DNA of 64,000 bases. Source: Luzula sylvatica. Its lineage: Eukaryota > Streptophyta > Magnoliopsida > Poales > Juncaceae. Below the pieces are notes generated by a model. It had not been told where the DNA came from. It made no database searches and saw only the letters and a list, made by a program, of their open reading frames with translations. Location: NCBI GenBank assembly GCA_946800325.1, contig OX326959.1, forward strand, positions 45,507,566 through 45,571,565, written 5' to 3'. This document shows, piece after piece, positions 13,401-26,355 of this stretch. The first letter of the stretch is position 1, and the number at the start of each line of letters is the position of its first letter. A program made the position numbers and the translations under genes.

Positions 13401-14428
13401 ATTGGAAAAATTGAAATTTGTATGTGTTAGTCTTCAATCAAGGAATTTTTTGAGAAAAACATGAAAAATGAAGTATTTTGCTCATTTTAGAGAACTATTT
13501 TGGTCTTTTTTAGAAAAAATGATAATTGATATTTTTGAAGGTGTTAGACTTTAGTTTTTGATTTTTTGCAAAAAATTGGAAAAATTGAAATTTGTATGTG
13601 TTACTCTTCAATCACGGAATATTTTGAGAAAATCATGAAAAATGAAGTAGTTTGCTCATTTTAGAGAACTATTTTGGTCTTTTTTAGAAAAAATGATAAT
13701 TGATATTTTTGAAGGTGTTAGACTTCAGTTTTTTATTTTATGCAAAAAATAGGAAAAATATAAATTTGTATGTGTTAGTCTTCAATCCCGGAGTTTTTCG
13801 AGAAAAACATGAAAAATGATGTATTTTGCTCAATTTAGAGAACTATTTTGGTCTCTTTTACAAAAAATGATAATTGATATTTTTGAAGGTGTTAAACTTC
13901 AGTTTTTTATTTTTTGCAAAATATTGGAAAAATTGAAATTTGTATGTGTTAGTCTTCAATCACGGAATTTTTTGAGAAAATCTTTAAAAATGAAGTATTT
14001 TGCTCATTTTTGAGAACTATTTTGGTCTTTTTTAGAAAAAATGATAATTGATATTTTTGAAGGTGTTAGACTTCAGTTTTTGATTTTTTGCAAAAAATTG
14101 GAAAATTTGAAATTTGTATGTGTTAGTCTTCAATCTCGAAGTTTTTTGAGAAAAACATGAAAAATGAAGTATTTTGCTCATTTTAGTGAACTATTTTGGT
14201 CTTTTTTAGAAAAAATTATAATTGATATTTTTTAAGGTGTTAGACTTCAGTTTTTGATTTTTTGCAAAAAAATGGAAAAATTGAAATTTGTATGTGTTAG
14301 CCTTCAATCACGGAGTTTTTTGAGAAAAACATGAAAAATGAAGTATTTTGCTCATTTTAGTGAACTATTTTGGTCTTTTTTAGAAAAAATGATAATTGAT
14401 ATTTTTGAAGGTGTTAGACTTCAGTTTT
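10418..14428 (+). repeat. 24-mer tandem duplication, copy 2
   Basis: It directly follows copy 1. Its distinguishing variants include GATAGTTG at 10,418-10,425, GCTAATTTT near 11,912 where copy 1 has GCTCATTTT, and CGGAATATTTTGAG near 13,618 where copy 1 has CGGAATGTTTTGAG. Its right-hand part was itself used again: 11,481-15,360 recurs at 16,671-20,550. Confidence 0.85.
11797..11809 (+). repeat. 34-bp-deletion junction 2 (GGTGT lineage)
   Basis: It is the 4,148-bp duplicate of the 7,649 junction, with CAGTTTTTG following. Confidence 0.9.
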
Positions 14429-14780
14429 TGATTTTTTACAAAAAATTGAAAAAAATGAAATTTGTATGTGTTAGTCTTCAATCCCGGAGTTTTTTGAGAA
14501 AAACATGAAAAATGAAGTATTTTGCTCATTTTAGTGAACTATTTTGGTCTTTTTTAGAAAAAATTATAATCGATATTTTTTAAGGTGTTAGACTTCAGTT
14601 TTTGATTTTTTGCAAAAAAATGGAAAAATTGAAATTTGTATGTGTTAGTCTTCAATCAAGGAATTTTTTGAGAAAAACATGAAAAATGAAGTATCTTGCT
14701 CATTTTACAGAACTGTTTTGGTCTTTTTTAGAAAAAATGATAATTGATATTTTTGAAGGTGTTAGACTTCAGTTTTTGAT
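13960..14780 (+). repeat. 8-mer local duplication, copy 1
   Basis: It matches 15,353-16,173 at offset 1,393 (8 x 174 + 1). Shared markers are TCTTTAAAAATG at 13,981 and 15,374, GATTTTTTACAAAA at about 14,430 and 15,822, and ATTATAATCGAT at 14,563 and 15,956. Confidence 0.75.
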
Positions 14781-15352
14781 TTTATGCAAAAAATAGCAAA
14801 AATAGAAATTCGTATGTGTTAGTCTTCAATCCCGGAGTTTTTTGAGAAAAACATGAAAAATGAAGTATTTTGCTCATTTTAGAGAACTATTTTGGTCTTT
14901 TTTAGAAAAAATGATAATTGATATTTTTGAAGGTGTTAGACTTCATTTTTTGATTTTTTGCAAAAAATTGAAAAAATTGGAATTTGTATGTGTTACTCTT
15001 CAATCACGGAATTTTTTGAGAAAATCATGAAAAATGAAGTATTTTGCTTATTTTAGAGAACTATTTTGATCTTTTTTAGGAAAAATGATAATTGATATTT
15101 TTGAAGGTGTTAGACTTCAGTTTTTTATTTTATGCAAAAAATAGGAAACATAGAAATGTGTATGTGTTAGTCTTCAATCCCGGAGTTTTTCGAGAAAAAC
15201 ATGAAAAATAAAGTATTTTGCTCATTTTAGAGAACTATTTTGGTCTTTTTTAGAAAAAATGATAATTGATATTTTTTAAGGTGTTAGACTTCAGTTTTTG
15301 ATTTTTTGCAAAAAATTGGAAAAAATTGAAATTTGTATGTGTTAGTCTTCAA

Positions 15353-16173
15353 TCACGGAATTTTTTGAGAAAATCTTTAAAAATGAAGTATTTTTCTCAT
15401 TTTTGAGAACTATTTTGGTCTTTTTTAGAAAAAATGATAATTGATATTTTTGAAGGTGTTAGACTTCAGTTTTTGATTTTTTGCAAAAAATTGGAAAATT
15501 TGAAATTTGTATGTGTTAGTCTTCAATCTCGAAGTTTTTTGAGAAAAACATGAAAAATGAAGTATTTTGCTCATTTTAGTGAACTATTTTGGTCTTTTTT
15601 AGAAAAAATTATGATTGATATTTTTTAAGGTGTTAGACTTCAGTTTTTGATTTTTTGCAAAAAAATGGAAAAATTGAAATTTGTATGTGTTAGCCTTCAA
15701 TCACGGAGTTTTTTGAGAAAAACATGAAAAATGAAGTATTTTGCTCATTTTAGTGAACTATTTTGGTCTTTTTTAGAAAAAATGATAATTGATATTTTTG
15801 AAGGTGTTAGACTTCAGTTTTTGATTTTTTACAAAAAATTGAAAAAAATGAAATTTGTATGTGTTAGTCTTCAATCCCGGAGTTTTTTGAGAAAAACATG
15901 AAAAATGAAGTATTTTGCTCATTTTAGTGAACTATTTTGGTCTTTTTTAGAAAAAATTATAATCGATATTTTTTAAGGTGTTAGACTTCAGTTTTTGATT
16001 TTTTGCAAAAAAATGGAAAAATTGAAATTTGTATGTGTTAGTCTTCAATCAAGGAATTTTTTGAGAAAAACATGAAAAATGAAGTATCTTGCTCATTTTA
16101 CAGAACTGTTTTGGTCTTTTTTAGAAAAAATGATAATTGATATTTTTGAAGGTGTTAGACTTCAGTTTTTGAT
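15353..16173 (+). repeat. 8-mer local duplication, copy 2
   Basis: It is the second copy of the 8-mer. It has its own variants, GTATTTTTCTC near 15,390 and AATTATGATTG near 15,609. It ends where copy 1 continues into GATTTTATGC and this copy continues into GATTTTTTGC. It lies in the spacer between the two 5,191-offset copies, so it helps explain why that offset is longer than the 4,148-bp block. Confidence 0.7.
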
Positions 16174-16670
16174 TTTTTGCAAAAAATTGGAAAAATTGAA
16201 ATTTGTATGTGTTACTCTTCAATCACGGAATGTTTTGAGAAAATCATGAAAAATGAAGTAGTTTGCTCATTTTAGAGAACTATTTTGGTCTTTTTTAGAA
16301 AAAATGATAATTGATATTTTTGAAGGTGTTAGACTTCAGTTTTTGATTTTATGCAAAAAATAGGAAAAATATAAATTTGTATGTGTTAGTCTTTAATCCC
16401 GGAGTTTTTTGAGAAAAACATGAAAAATGAAGTATTTTGCTCATTTTAGAGAACTATTTTGGTCTTTTTTAGAAAAAATGATAATTGATATTTTTGAAGG
16501 TGTTAGACTTCATTTTTTGATTTTTTGCAAAAAATTGGAAAAATTGGAATTTGTATGTGTTACTCTTCAATCACGGAATTTTTTGAGAAAATCATGAAAA
16601 ATGAAATATTTTGCTTATTTTAGAGAACTATTTTGATCTTTTTTAGAAAAAATGATAATTGATATTTTTG

Positions 16671-19600
16671 AAGGTGTTAGACTTCAGTTTTTGATTTTAT
16701 GCAAAAAATTGGAAAAATTGAAATTTGTATGTGTTAGTCTTCAATCCCGGAGTTTTTTGAGAAAAACATGAAAAATGAAGTATTTTGCTCATTCTAGTGA
16801 ACTATTTTGGTCTTTTTTAGAAAAAATGATAATTGATATTTTTTAAGGTGTTAGACTTCAGTTTTTGATTTTTTGCAAAAAAATGGAAAAATAGAAATTT
16901 GTATGTGTTAGTCTTCAATCACGGAATTTTTTGAGAAAAACATGAAAAATGAAGTATTTTGTTCATTTTGGAGAACTATTTTGGTGTTTTTTAGACTTCA
17001 GTTTTTGATTTTTTGCAAAAAATTGGAAAAATTGAAATTTGTATGTGTTAGTCTTCAATCACGGAATTTTTTGAGAAAAAACATGAAAAATGAAGTATCT
17101 TGCTCATTTTAGAGAACTGTTTTGGTCTTTTTTAGAAAAAATGATAATTGATATTTTTGAAGGTGTTAGACTTCAGTTTTTGATTTTATGCAAAAAATAG
17201 GAAAAATAGAAATTTGTATGTGTTAGTCTTCAATCCCGGAGTTTTTTGAGAAAAACATGAAAAATGAAGTATTTTGCTCATTTTAGAGAACTATTTTCGT
17301 CTTTTTTGGAAAAAATGATAATTGATATTTTTGAAGGTGTTAGACTTCATTTTCTGATTTTTTGCAAAAAATTGGAAAAATTGAAATTTGTATGTGTTAC
17401 TGTTCAATCACGGAATTTTTTGAGAAAATCATTAAAAATGAAGTATTTTGCTTATTTTAGAGAACTATTTTGATCTTTTTTAGAAAAAAATGATAATTGA
17501 TATTTTTGAAGGTGTTAGACTTCAGTTTTTTATTTTATGCAAAAAATAGGAAAAATAGAAATGTGTATGTGTTAGTCTTCAATCCTGGAGTTTTTCGAGA
17601 AAAACATGAAAAATGAAGTATTTTTCTCATTTTAGAGAACTATTTTGATCTTTTTTAGAAAAAATGATAATTGATATTTTTGAAGGTGTTAGACTTCATT
17701 TTCTGATTTTTTGCAAAAAATTGGAAAAATTGAAATTTGTATGTGTTACTGTTCAATCACGGAATTTTTTGAGAAAATCATTAAAAATGAAGTATTTTGC
17801 TTATTTTAGAGAACTATTTTAATCTTTTTTAGAAAAAAATGATAATTGATATTTTTGAAGGTGTTAGACTTCAGTTTTTTATTTTATGCAAAAAATAGGA
17901 AAAATAGAAATGTGTATGTGTTAGTCTTCAATCCCGGAGTTTTTCGAGAAAAACATCAAAAATGAAGTATTTTGCTCATTTTAGAGAACTATTTTGGTCT
18001 TTTTTAGAAAAAATGATAATTGATATTTTTGAAGGTGTTAGACTTCAGTTTTTAATTTTTTGCAAAAAATTGGAAAAAATTGAAATTTGTATGTGTTAGT
18101 CTTCAATCACGGAATTTTTTGAGAAAAACTTGAAAAATGAAGTATTTTGCTCATTTTAGAGAACTATTTTGATCTTTTTTAGAAAAAATGATAATTGATA
18201 TTTTTGAAGGTGTTAGACTTCAGTTTTTGATTTTTTGCAAAAAGATGGAAAAATTGAAATTTGTATGTATTAGTCTTTAATCCCGGAGTTTTTTGAGAAA
18301 AACATGAAAAATGAAGTATTTTGCTCATTTTAGTGAACTATTTTGGACTTTTTTAGAAAAAATGATAATTGATATTTTTTAAGGTGTTAGACTTCAGTTT
18401 TTGATTTTTTGCAAAAAATTGGAAAAATTGAAGTTTGAATGTATTAGTCTTTAATCCCGGAGTTTTTTGAGAAAACCATGAAAAATGAAGTATTTTGCTC
18501 ATTTTAGTGAATTATTTTGGACTTTTTTAGAAAAAATGATAATTGATACTTTTTAAGGTGTTAGACTTCAGTTTTTGATTTTTTGCAAAAAATTGGAAAA
18601 ATTGAAATTTGTATGTGTTAGTCTTCAATCAAGGAATTTTTTGAGAAAAACATGAAAAATGAAGTATTTTGCTCATTTTGGAGAACTATTTTGGTCTTTT
18701 TTAGAAAAAATGATAATTGATATTTTTGAAGGTGTTAGACTTTAGTTTTTGATTTTTTGCAAAAAATTGGAAAAATTGAAATTTGTATGTGTTACTCTTC
18801 AATCACGGAATGTTTTGAGAAAATCATGAAAAATGAAGTAGTTTGCTCATTTTAGAGAACTATTTTGGTCTTTTTTAGAAAAAATGATAATTGATATTTT
18901 TGAAGGTGTTAGACTTAAGTTTTTTATTTTATGCAAAAAATAGGAAAAATATAAATTTGTATGTGTTAGTCTTCAATCCCGGAGTTTTTCGAGAAAAACA
19001 TGAAAAATGATGTATTTTGCTCAATTTAGAGAACTATTTTGGTCTCTTTTACAAAAAATGATAATTGATATTTTTGAAGGTGTTAAACTTCAGTTTTTTA
19101 TTTTTTGCAAAATATTGGAAAAATTGAAATTTGTATGTGTTAGTCTTCAATCACGGAATTTTTTGAGAAAATCTTTAAAAATGAAGTATTTTGCTCATTT
19201 TTGAGAACTATTTTGGTCTTTTTTAGAAAAAATGATAATTGATATTTTTGAAGGTGTTAGACTTCAGTTTTTGATTTTTTGAAAAAAATTGGAAAATTTG
19301 AAATTTGTATGTGTTAGTCTTCAATCTCGATGTTTTTTGAGAAAAACATGAAAAATGAAGTATTTTGCTCATTTTAGTGAACTATTTTGGTCTTTTTTAG
19401 AAAAAATTATAATTGATATTTTTTAAGGTGTTAGACTTCAGTTTTTGATTTTTTGCAAAAAAATGGAAAAATTGAAATTTGTATGTGTTAGCCTTCAATC
19501 ACGGAGTTTTTTGAGAAAAACATGAAAAATGAAGTATTTTGCTCATTTTAGTGAACTATTTTGGTCTTTTTTAGAAAAAATGATAATTGATATTTTTGAA

Positions 19601-20550
19601 GGTGTTAGACTTCAGTTTTTGATTTTTTACAAAAAATTGGAAAAAATGAAATTTGTATGTGTTAGTCTTCAATCCCGGAGTTTTTTGAGAAAAACATGAA
19701 AAATGAAGTATTTTGCTCATTTTAGTGAGCTATTTTGGTCTTTTTTAGAAAAAATTATAATCGATATTTTTTAAGGTGTTAGACTTCAGTTTTTGATTTT
19801 TTGCAAAAAAATGGAAAAATTGAAATTTGTATGTGTTAGTCTTCAATCAAGGAATTTTTTGAGAAAAACATGAAAAATGAAGTATCTTGCTCATTTTACA
19901 GAACTGTTTTGGTCTTTTTTAGAAAAAATGATAATTGATATTTTTGAAGGTGTTAGACTTCAGTTTTTGATTTTATGCAAAAAATAGCAAAAATAGAAAT
20001 TCGTATGTGTTAGTCTTCAATCCCGGAGTTTTTTGAGAAAAACATGAAAAATGAAGTATTTTGCTCATTTTAGAGAACTATTTTGGTCTTTTTTAGAAAA
20101 AATGATAATTGATATTTTTGAAGGTGTTAGACTTCATTTTTTGATTTTTTGCAAAAAATTGAAAAAATTGGAATTTGTATGTGTTACTCTTCAATCACGG
20201 AATTTTTTGAGAAAATCATGAAAAATGAAGTATTTTGCTTATTTTAGAGAACTATTTTGATCTTTTTTAGGAAAAATGATAATTGATATTTTTGAAGGTG
20301 TTAGACTTCAGTTTTTTATTTTATGCAAAAAATAGGAAACATAGAAATGTGTATGTGTTAGTCTTCAATCCCGGAGTTTTTCGAGAAAAACATGAAAAAT
20401 AAAGTATTTTGCTCATTTTAGAGAACTATTTTGGTCTTTTTTAGAAAAAATGATAATTGATATTTTTTAAGGTGTTAGACTTCAGTTTTTGATTTTTTGC
20501 AAAAAATTGGAAAAAATTGAAATTTGTATGTGTTAGTCTTCAATCACGGA
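16671..20550 (+). repeat. Segment duplicated at offset 5,191, copy 2
   Basis: It is a third appearance of the 24-mer family (after 6,270 and 10,418). It differs from copy 1 by scattered changes such as GATTTTTTGC near 17,355 (copy 1 GAATTTTTGC), an extra A in GAGAAAAAACATG near 17,075, and GATACTTTTTAAGG near 18,545. Confidence 0.8.
16987..16999 (+). repeat. 34-bp-deletion junction 3 (GGTGT lineage)
   Basis: It is the partner of the 11,797 junction in the 5,191-offset copy. The unit upstream carries GTTCATTTTGG near 16,960. Confidence 0.9.
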
Positions 20551-20559
20551 GTTTTTTGA

Positions 20560-22240
20560 GAAAAACATGAAAAATGAAGTATTTTGCTCATTTTAGTGAA
20601 CTATTTTGGACTTTTTTAGAAAAAATGATAATTGATATTTTTTAAGGTGTTAGACTTCAGTTTTTGTTTTTTTGCAAAAAATTGGCAAAATTGAAATTTG
20701 TATGTGTTAGTCTTCAATCAAGGAATTTTTTGAGAAAAACATGAAAAATGAAGTATTTTGCTCATTTTAGAGAACTATTTTGGTCTTTTTTAGAAAAAAT
20801 GATAATTGATATTTTTGAAGGTGTTAGACTTCAGTTTTTGATTTTTTGCAAAAAATTGGAAAAATTGAAATTTGTATGTGTTACTCTTCAATCACGGAAT
20901 GTTTTGAGAAAATCATGAAAAATGAAGTAGTTTGCTCATTTTAGAGAACTATTTTGGTCTTTTTTAGAAAAAATGATAATTGATATTTTTGAAGGTGTTA
21001 GACTTCAGTTTTTGATTTTATGCAAAAAAGAGGAAAAATATAAATTTGTATGTGTTAGTCTTCAATCCCGGAGTTTTTTGAGAAAAACATGAAAAATGAA
21101 GTATTTTGCTCATTTTAGAGAACTATTTTGGTCTTTTTTAGAAAAAATGATAATTGATATTTTTGAAGGTGTTAGACTTCATTTTTTGATTTTTTGCAAA
21201 AAATTGGAAAAATTGGAATTTGTATGTGTTACTCTTCAATCACGGAATTTTTTGAGAAAATCATGAAAAATGAAATATTTTGCTTATTTTAGAGAACTAT
21301 TTTGATCTTTTTTAGAAAAAATGATAATTGATATTTTTGAAGGTGTTAGACTTCAGTTTTTTTATTTTATGCAAAAAATAGGAAAAATATAAATGTGTAT
21401 GTGTTAGTCTTCAATCCCGGAGTTTTTGGAGAAAAACATGAAAAATGAAGTATTTTGCTCATTTTAGAGAACTATTTTGGTCTTTTTTAGAAAAAATTAT
21501 AATTGATATTTTTGAAGGTGTTAGACTTCAGTTTTTGATTTTTTTCAAAAAAATTGGAAAAAATTGAAATTTGTATGTGTTAGTCTGCAATCATGGAATT
21601 TTTTGAGAAAAACTTGAAAAATGATGTATTTTGCTCATTTTAGAGAACTATTTTGTTCTTTTTTTGAAAAAATGTTAATTGATATTTTTGAAGGTGTTAG
21701 ACTTAGTTTTTGATTTTTTGCAAAAAATTGGAAAAATTGAAATTTGTATGTATTAGTCTTTAATCCCGGAGTTTTTTGAGAAAAACATGAAAAATGAAGT
21801 ATTTTGCTCATTTTAGTGAACTATTTTGGACTTTTTTAGAAAAAATGATAATTGATATTTCTTAAGGTGTTAGACTTCAGTTTTTGATTTTTTGCAAAAA
21901 ATTGGAAAAATTGAAATTTGTATGTGTTAGTCTTCAATCACGGAATGTTTTGAGAAAATCATGAAAAATGAAGTAGTTTGCTCATTTTAGAGAACTATTT
22001 TGGTCTTTTTTAGAAAAAATGATAATTGATATTTTTTAAGGTGTTAGACTTCAGTTTTTGATTTTATGCAAAAAATTGGAAAAATTGAAATTTGTATGTG
22101 TTAGTCTTCAATCACGGAGTTTTTTGAGAAAAACATGAAAAATGAAGTATTTTGCTCATTCTAGTGAACTATTTTGGTCTTTTTTAGAAAAAATGATAAT
22201 TGATATTTTTTAAGGTGTTAGACTTCAGTTTTTGATTTTT
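20560..22240 (+). repeat. Older copy of 5,854-7,534
   Basis: It is aligned by the TTTGTTTTTTTGC and GTTCTTTTTTTGAAAA units at offset 14,706. It carries private changes, including GATGTATTTTGC near 21,620, AATGTTAATTG near 21,672 and a 2-bp deletion giving TTAGACTTAGTTTTTG near 21,700. The match fades after about 22,240, where the two copies carry different monomer subtypes. Confidence 0.65.
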
Positions 22241-24811
22241 TGCAAAAAATTGGAAAAATTGAAATTTGTATGTGTTAGTCTTCAATCACGGAATTTTTTG
22301 AGCAAATCATGAAAAATGAAGTATCTTACTCATTTTAGAGAACTGTTTTGGTCTTTTTTAGAAAAAATGATAATTGATATTTTTGAAAGTGTTAGACTTC
22401 AGTTTTTGATTTTATGCAAAAAATAGCAAAAATAGAAATTTGTATGTGTTAGTCTTCAATCCCGGAGTTTTTTGAGAAAAACATGAAAAATGAAGTATTT
22501 TGCTCATTTTAGAGAACTATTTTGGTCTTTTTTAGAAAGAATGATAATTGATATTTTTGAAGGTGTTAGACTTCATTTTTTGATTTTTTGCAAAAAATTG
22601 GAAAAATTGGAATTTGTATGTGTTACTCTTCAATCACGGAATTTTTTGAGAAAATCATGAAAAATGAAGTATTTTGCTTATTTTAGAGAACTATTTTGAT
22701 CTTTTTTAGAAAAAATGATAATTGATATTTTTGAAGGTGTTAGACTTCAGTTTTTTATTTTATGCAAAAAATAGGAAAAATAGAAATGTGTATGTGTTAG
22801 TCTTCAATCCCGGAGTTTTTCGAGAAAAACATGAAAAATGAAGTATTTTGCTCATTTTAGAGAACTATTTTGGTCTTTTTTAGAAAAAAATGATAATTGA
22901 TATTTTTTAAGGTGTTAGAATTCAGTTTTTGATTTTATGCAAAAAATTGGAAAAATTGAAATTTGTATGTGTTAGTCTTCAATACCGGAGTTTTTTGAGA
23001 AAAACTTGAAAAATGAAGTATTTTGCTCATTTTAGAGAACTATTTTGGTCTTTTTTAGAAAAAATGATAATTGATATTTTTGAAGGTGTTGGACTTCAGT
23101 TTTTGATTTTTTGCAAAAAATTGGAAAAATTGAAATTTGTATGTGTTACTCTTCAATCACGGAATGTTTTGAGAAAATTATGAAAAATGAAGTAGTTTGC
23201 TCATTTTTTAGAACTATTTTGGTCTTTTTTAGAAAAAATGATAATTGATATTTTTGAAGATGACTTCAGTTTTTGATTTTATGCAAAAAATAAGAAAAAT
23301 ATAAATTTGTATGTGTTAGTCTTCAATCCCGGAGTTTTTCGAGAAAAACATGAAAAATGATGTATTTTGCTCATTTTAGAGAACTATTTTGGTCTCTTTT
23401 ACAAAAAATGATAATTGATATTTTTGAAGGTGTTAAACTTCAGTTTTTTATTTTTTGCAAAAAATTGGAAAAATTGAAATTTGTATGTGTTAGTCTTCAA
23501 TCCCGGAGTTTTTTGAGAAAAACATGAAAAATGAAGTATTTTGCTCATTTTAGTGAACTATTTTGGTCTTTTTTAGAAAAAATGATAATTGATATTTTTT
23601 AAGGTGTTAGACTTCAGTTTTTGATTTTTTGCAAAAAATTGGAAAAATTGAAATTTGTATGTGTTAGTCTTCAATCACGGAATTTTTTGAGAAAAACATG
23701 AAAAGTGAAGTATTTTGCTCATTTTAGAGAACTATTTTGGTCTTTTTTAGAAAAGATGATAATTGATATTTTTGAAGGTGTTAGACTTCAGTTTTTGATT
23801 TTTTGCAAAAAATTGGAAAAATTGAAATTTGTATGTATTAGTCTTTAATCCCGGAGTTTTTTGAGAAAAACATGAAAAATGAAGTATTTTGCTCATTTTG
23901 GTGAACTATTTTGGACTTTTTTAGAAAAAATGATAATTGATATTTTTTAAGGTGTTAGACTTCAGTTTTTGATTTTTTGTAAAAAATTGGAAAAATTGAA
24001 ATTTGTATGTATTAGTCTTTAATCCCGGAGTTTTTTGAGAAAAACATGAAAAATGAAGTATTTTGCTCATTTTGGTGAACTATTTTGGACTTTTTTAGAA
24101 AAAATGATAATTGATATTTTTTAAGGTGTTAGACTTCAGTTTTTGATTTTTTGTAAAAAATTGGAAAAATTGAAATTTGTATGTGTTAGTCTTCAATCAA
24201 GGAATTTTTTGAGAAAAACATGAAAAATGAAGTATTTTGCTCATTTTAGAGAACTATTTTGGTCTTTTTTAGAAAAAATGATAATTGATATTTTTGAAGG
24301 TGTTAGACTTCAGTTTTTGATTTTTTGCAAAAAATTGGAAAAATTGAAATTTGTATGTGTTACTCTTCAATCACGGAATGTTTTGAGAAAATCATGAAAA
24401 TTGAAGTAGTTTGCTCATTTTAGAGAAATATTTTGGTCTTTTTTAGAAAAAATGATAATTGATATTTTTTAAGGTGTTAGACTTCAGTTTTTGATTTCAT
24501 GCAAAAAATTGGAAAAATTGAAATTTGTATGTGTTAGTCTTCAATACCGGAGTTTTTTGAGAAAAACATGAAAAATGAAGTATTTTGTTCATTCTAGTGA
24601 ACTATTTTGGTCTTTTTTAGAAAAAATGATAATTGATATTTTTTAAGGTGTTAGACTTCAGTTTTTGATTTTTTGAAAAAAATTGGAAAAAGTGAAATTT
24701 GTATGTGTTAGTCTTCAATCACGGAATTTTTTGAGAAAAACATGAAAAATGAAGTATTTTTCTCATTTTAGAGAACTATTTTGGTCTTTTTTAGAAAAAA
24801 TGATAATTCAT
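22241..24811 (+). repeat. Mixed monomers without a clear long-range partner
   Basis: The 174-bp periodicity continues, but I could not match this stretch to a long block elsewhere in the window. It contains a 4-bp deletion unit (GAAGATGACTTCAG near 23,256). It also holds a one-monomer tandem duplication marked by CATTTTGGTGAAC, with GAAGTA at 23,881 and 24,055 exactly 174 bp apart. The TACCGG subtype first appears here (about 22,984). No gene is visible. Confidence 0.7.
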
Positions 24812-25309
24812 ATTTTTGAAGGTGTTAGACTTCAGTTTTTGATTTTTTGCAAAAAATTGGAAAAATTGAAATTTGTATGTGTTACTCTTCAATCACGGAA
24901 TGTTTTGAGAAAATCATGAAAAATGAAGTAGTTTGCTCATTTTAGAGAACTATTTTGGTCTTTTTTAGAAAAAATAATAATTGATATTTTTTAAGGTGTT
25001 AGACTTCAGTTTTTGATTTTATGCAAAAAATTGGAAAAATTGAAATTTGTATGTGTTAGTCTTCAATACCGGAGTTTTTTGAGAAAAACATGACAAATGA
25101 AGTATTTTGCTCATTCTAGTGAACTATTTTGGTCTTTTTTAGAAAAAATGATAATTGATATTTTTTAAGGTGTTAGACTTCAGTTTTTTATTTTTTGCAA
25201 AAAAATTGGAAAAATTGAAATTTGTATGTGTTAGTCTTCAATCAAGGAATTTTTTGAGAAAAACATGAAAAATGAAGTATTTTGCTCATTTTAGAGAACT
25301 ATTTTGGTC

Positions 25310-26330
25310 TTTTTTAGAAAAAATGATAATTGATATTTTTGAAGGTGTTAGACTTCAGTTTTTGATTTTTTGCAAAAAATTGGAAAAATTGAAATTTGTA
25401 TGTGTTACTCTTCAATCACGGAATGTTTTGAGAAAATCATGAAAAATGAAGTAGTTTGCTCATTTTAGAGAACTATTTTGGCCTTTTTTAGAAAAAATGA
25501 TAATTGATATTTTTTAAGGTGTTAGACTTCAGTTTTTTGATTTTATGCAAAAAATTGGAAAAATTGAAATTTGTATGTGTTAGTCTTCAATACCGGAGTT
25601 TTTTGAGAAAAACATGAAAAATGAAGTATTTTGTTCATTCTAGTGAACTATTTTGGTCTTTTTTAGAAAAAATGATAATTGATATTTTTTAAGGTGTTAG
25701 ACTTCAGTTTTTGATTTTTTGAAAAAAATTGGAAAAAGTGAAATTTGTATGTGTTAGTCTTCAATCACGGAATTTTTTGAGAAAAACATGAAAAATGAAG
25801 TATTTTTCTCATTTTAGAGAACTATTTTGGTCTTTTTCAGAAAAAATGATAATTGATATTTTTGAAGGTGTTAGAATTCAGTTTTTGATTTTTTTGCAAA
25901 AAATTGGAAAAATTGAAATTTGTATGTGTTACTTTTCAATCACGGAATGTTTTGAGCAAATCATGAAAAATGAAGTAGTTTGCTCATTTTAGAGAACTAT
26001 TTTGGTCTTTTTTAGAAAAAATGATAATTGATATTTTTTAAGGTGTTAGACTTCAGTTTTTGATTTTATGCAAAAAATTGGAAAAATTGAAATTTGTATG
26101 TGTTAGTCTTCAATACCGGAGTTTTTTGAGAAAAACATGAAAAATGAAGTATTTTGCTCATTCTAGTGAACTATTTTGGTCTTTTTTAGAAAAAATCATA
26201 ATTGATATTTTTTAAGGTGTTAGACTTCAGTTTTTGATTTTTTGCAAAAAAATGGAAAAATAGAAATTTGTATGTGTTAGTCTTCAATCACGGAATTTTT
26301 TGAGAAAAACATGAAAAATGAAGTATTTTG
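25310..26330 (+). repeat. 6-mer tandem duplication, copy 1
   Basis: It matches 26,356-27,376 at offset 1,046. Markers are CAGTTTTTTGATTTTATG at 25,530 and 26,576, the open unit at 25,795 and 26,841, and AAATCATAATTG near 26,193 and 27,239. A T-to-C change at 25,472 (GGCCTTTTTT) is absent from the second copy. Confidence 0.8.
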
Positions 26331-26355
26331 CTCATTTTAGAGAACTATTTTGGCC

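Larger units (their letters stand above)
11481..15360 (+). repeat. Segment duplicated at offset 5,191, copy 1
   Basis: It matches 16,671-20,550: the 69-codon unit at 12,073 and 17,264, the GATGTATTTTGC unit at 13,816 and 19,007, the ATTATAATCGAT marker at 14,563 and 19,754, and the private AAATAAAGTATT at about 15,207 and 20,398. The offset equals 30 monomers less one 34-bp deletion plus small insertions. Matching ends where this copy has GAATTTTTTGAG with TCTTTAAAA and the other has GAGTTTTTTGAG. Confidence 0.8.

Noticed and set aside
23221..23280. Possible foreign insertion at the disturbed unit GAAGATGACTTCAG
   Set aside because: It is explained by a 4-bp deletion within a normal monomer; the phase resumes at once on both sides.
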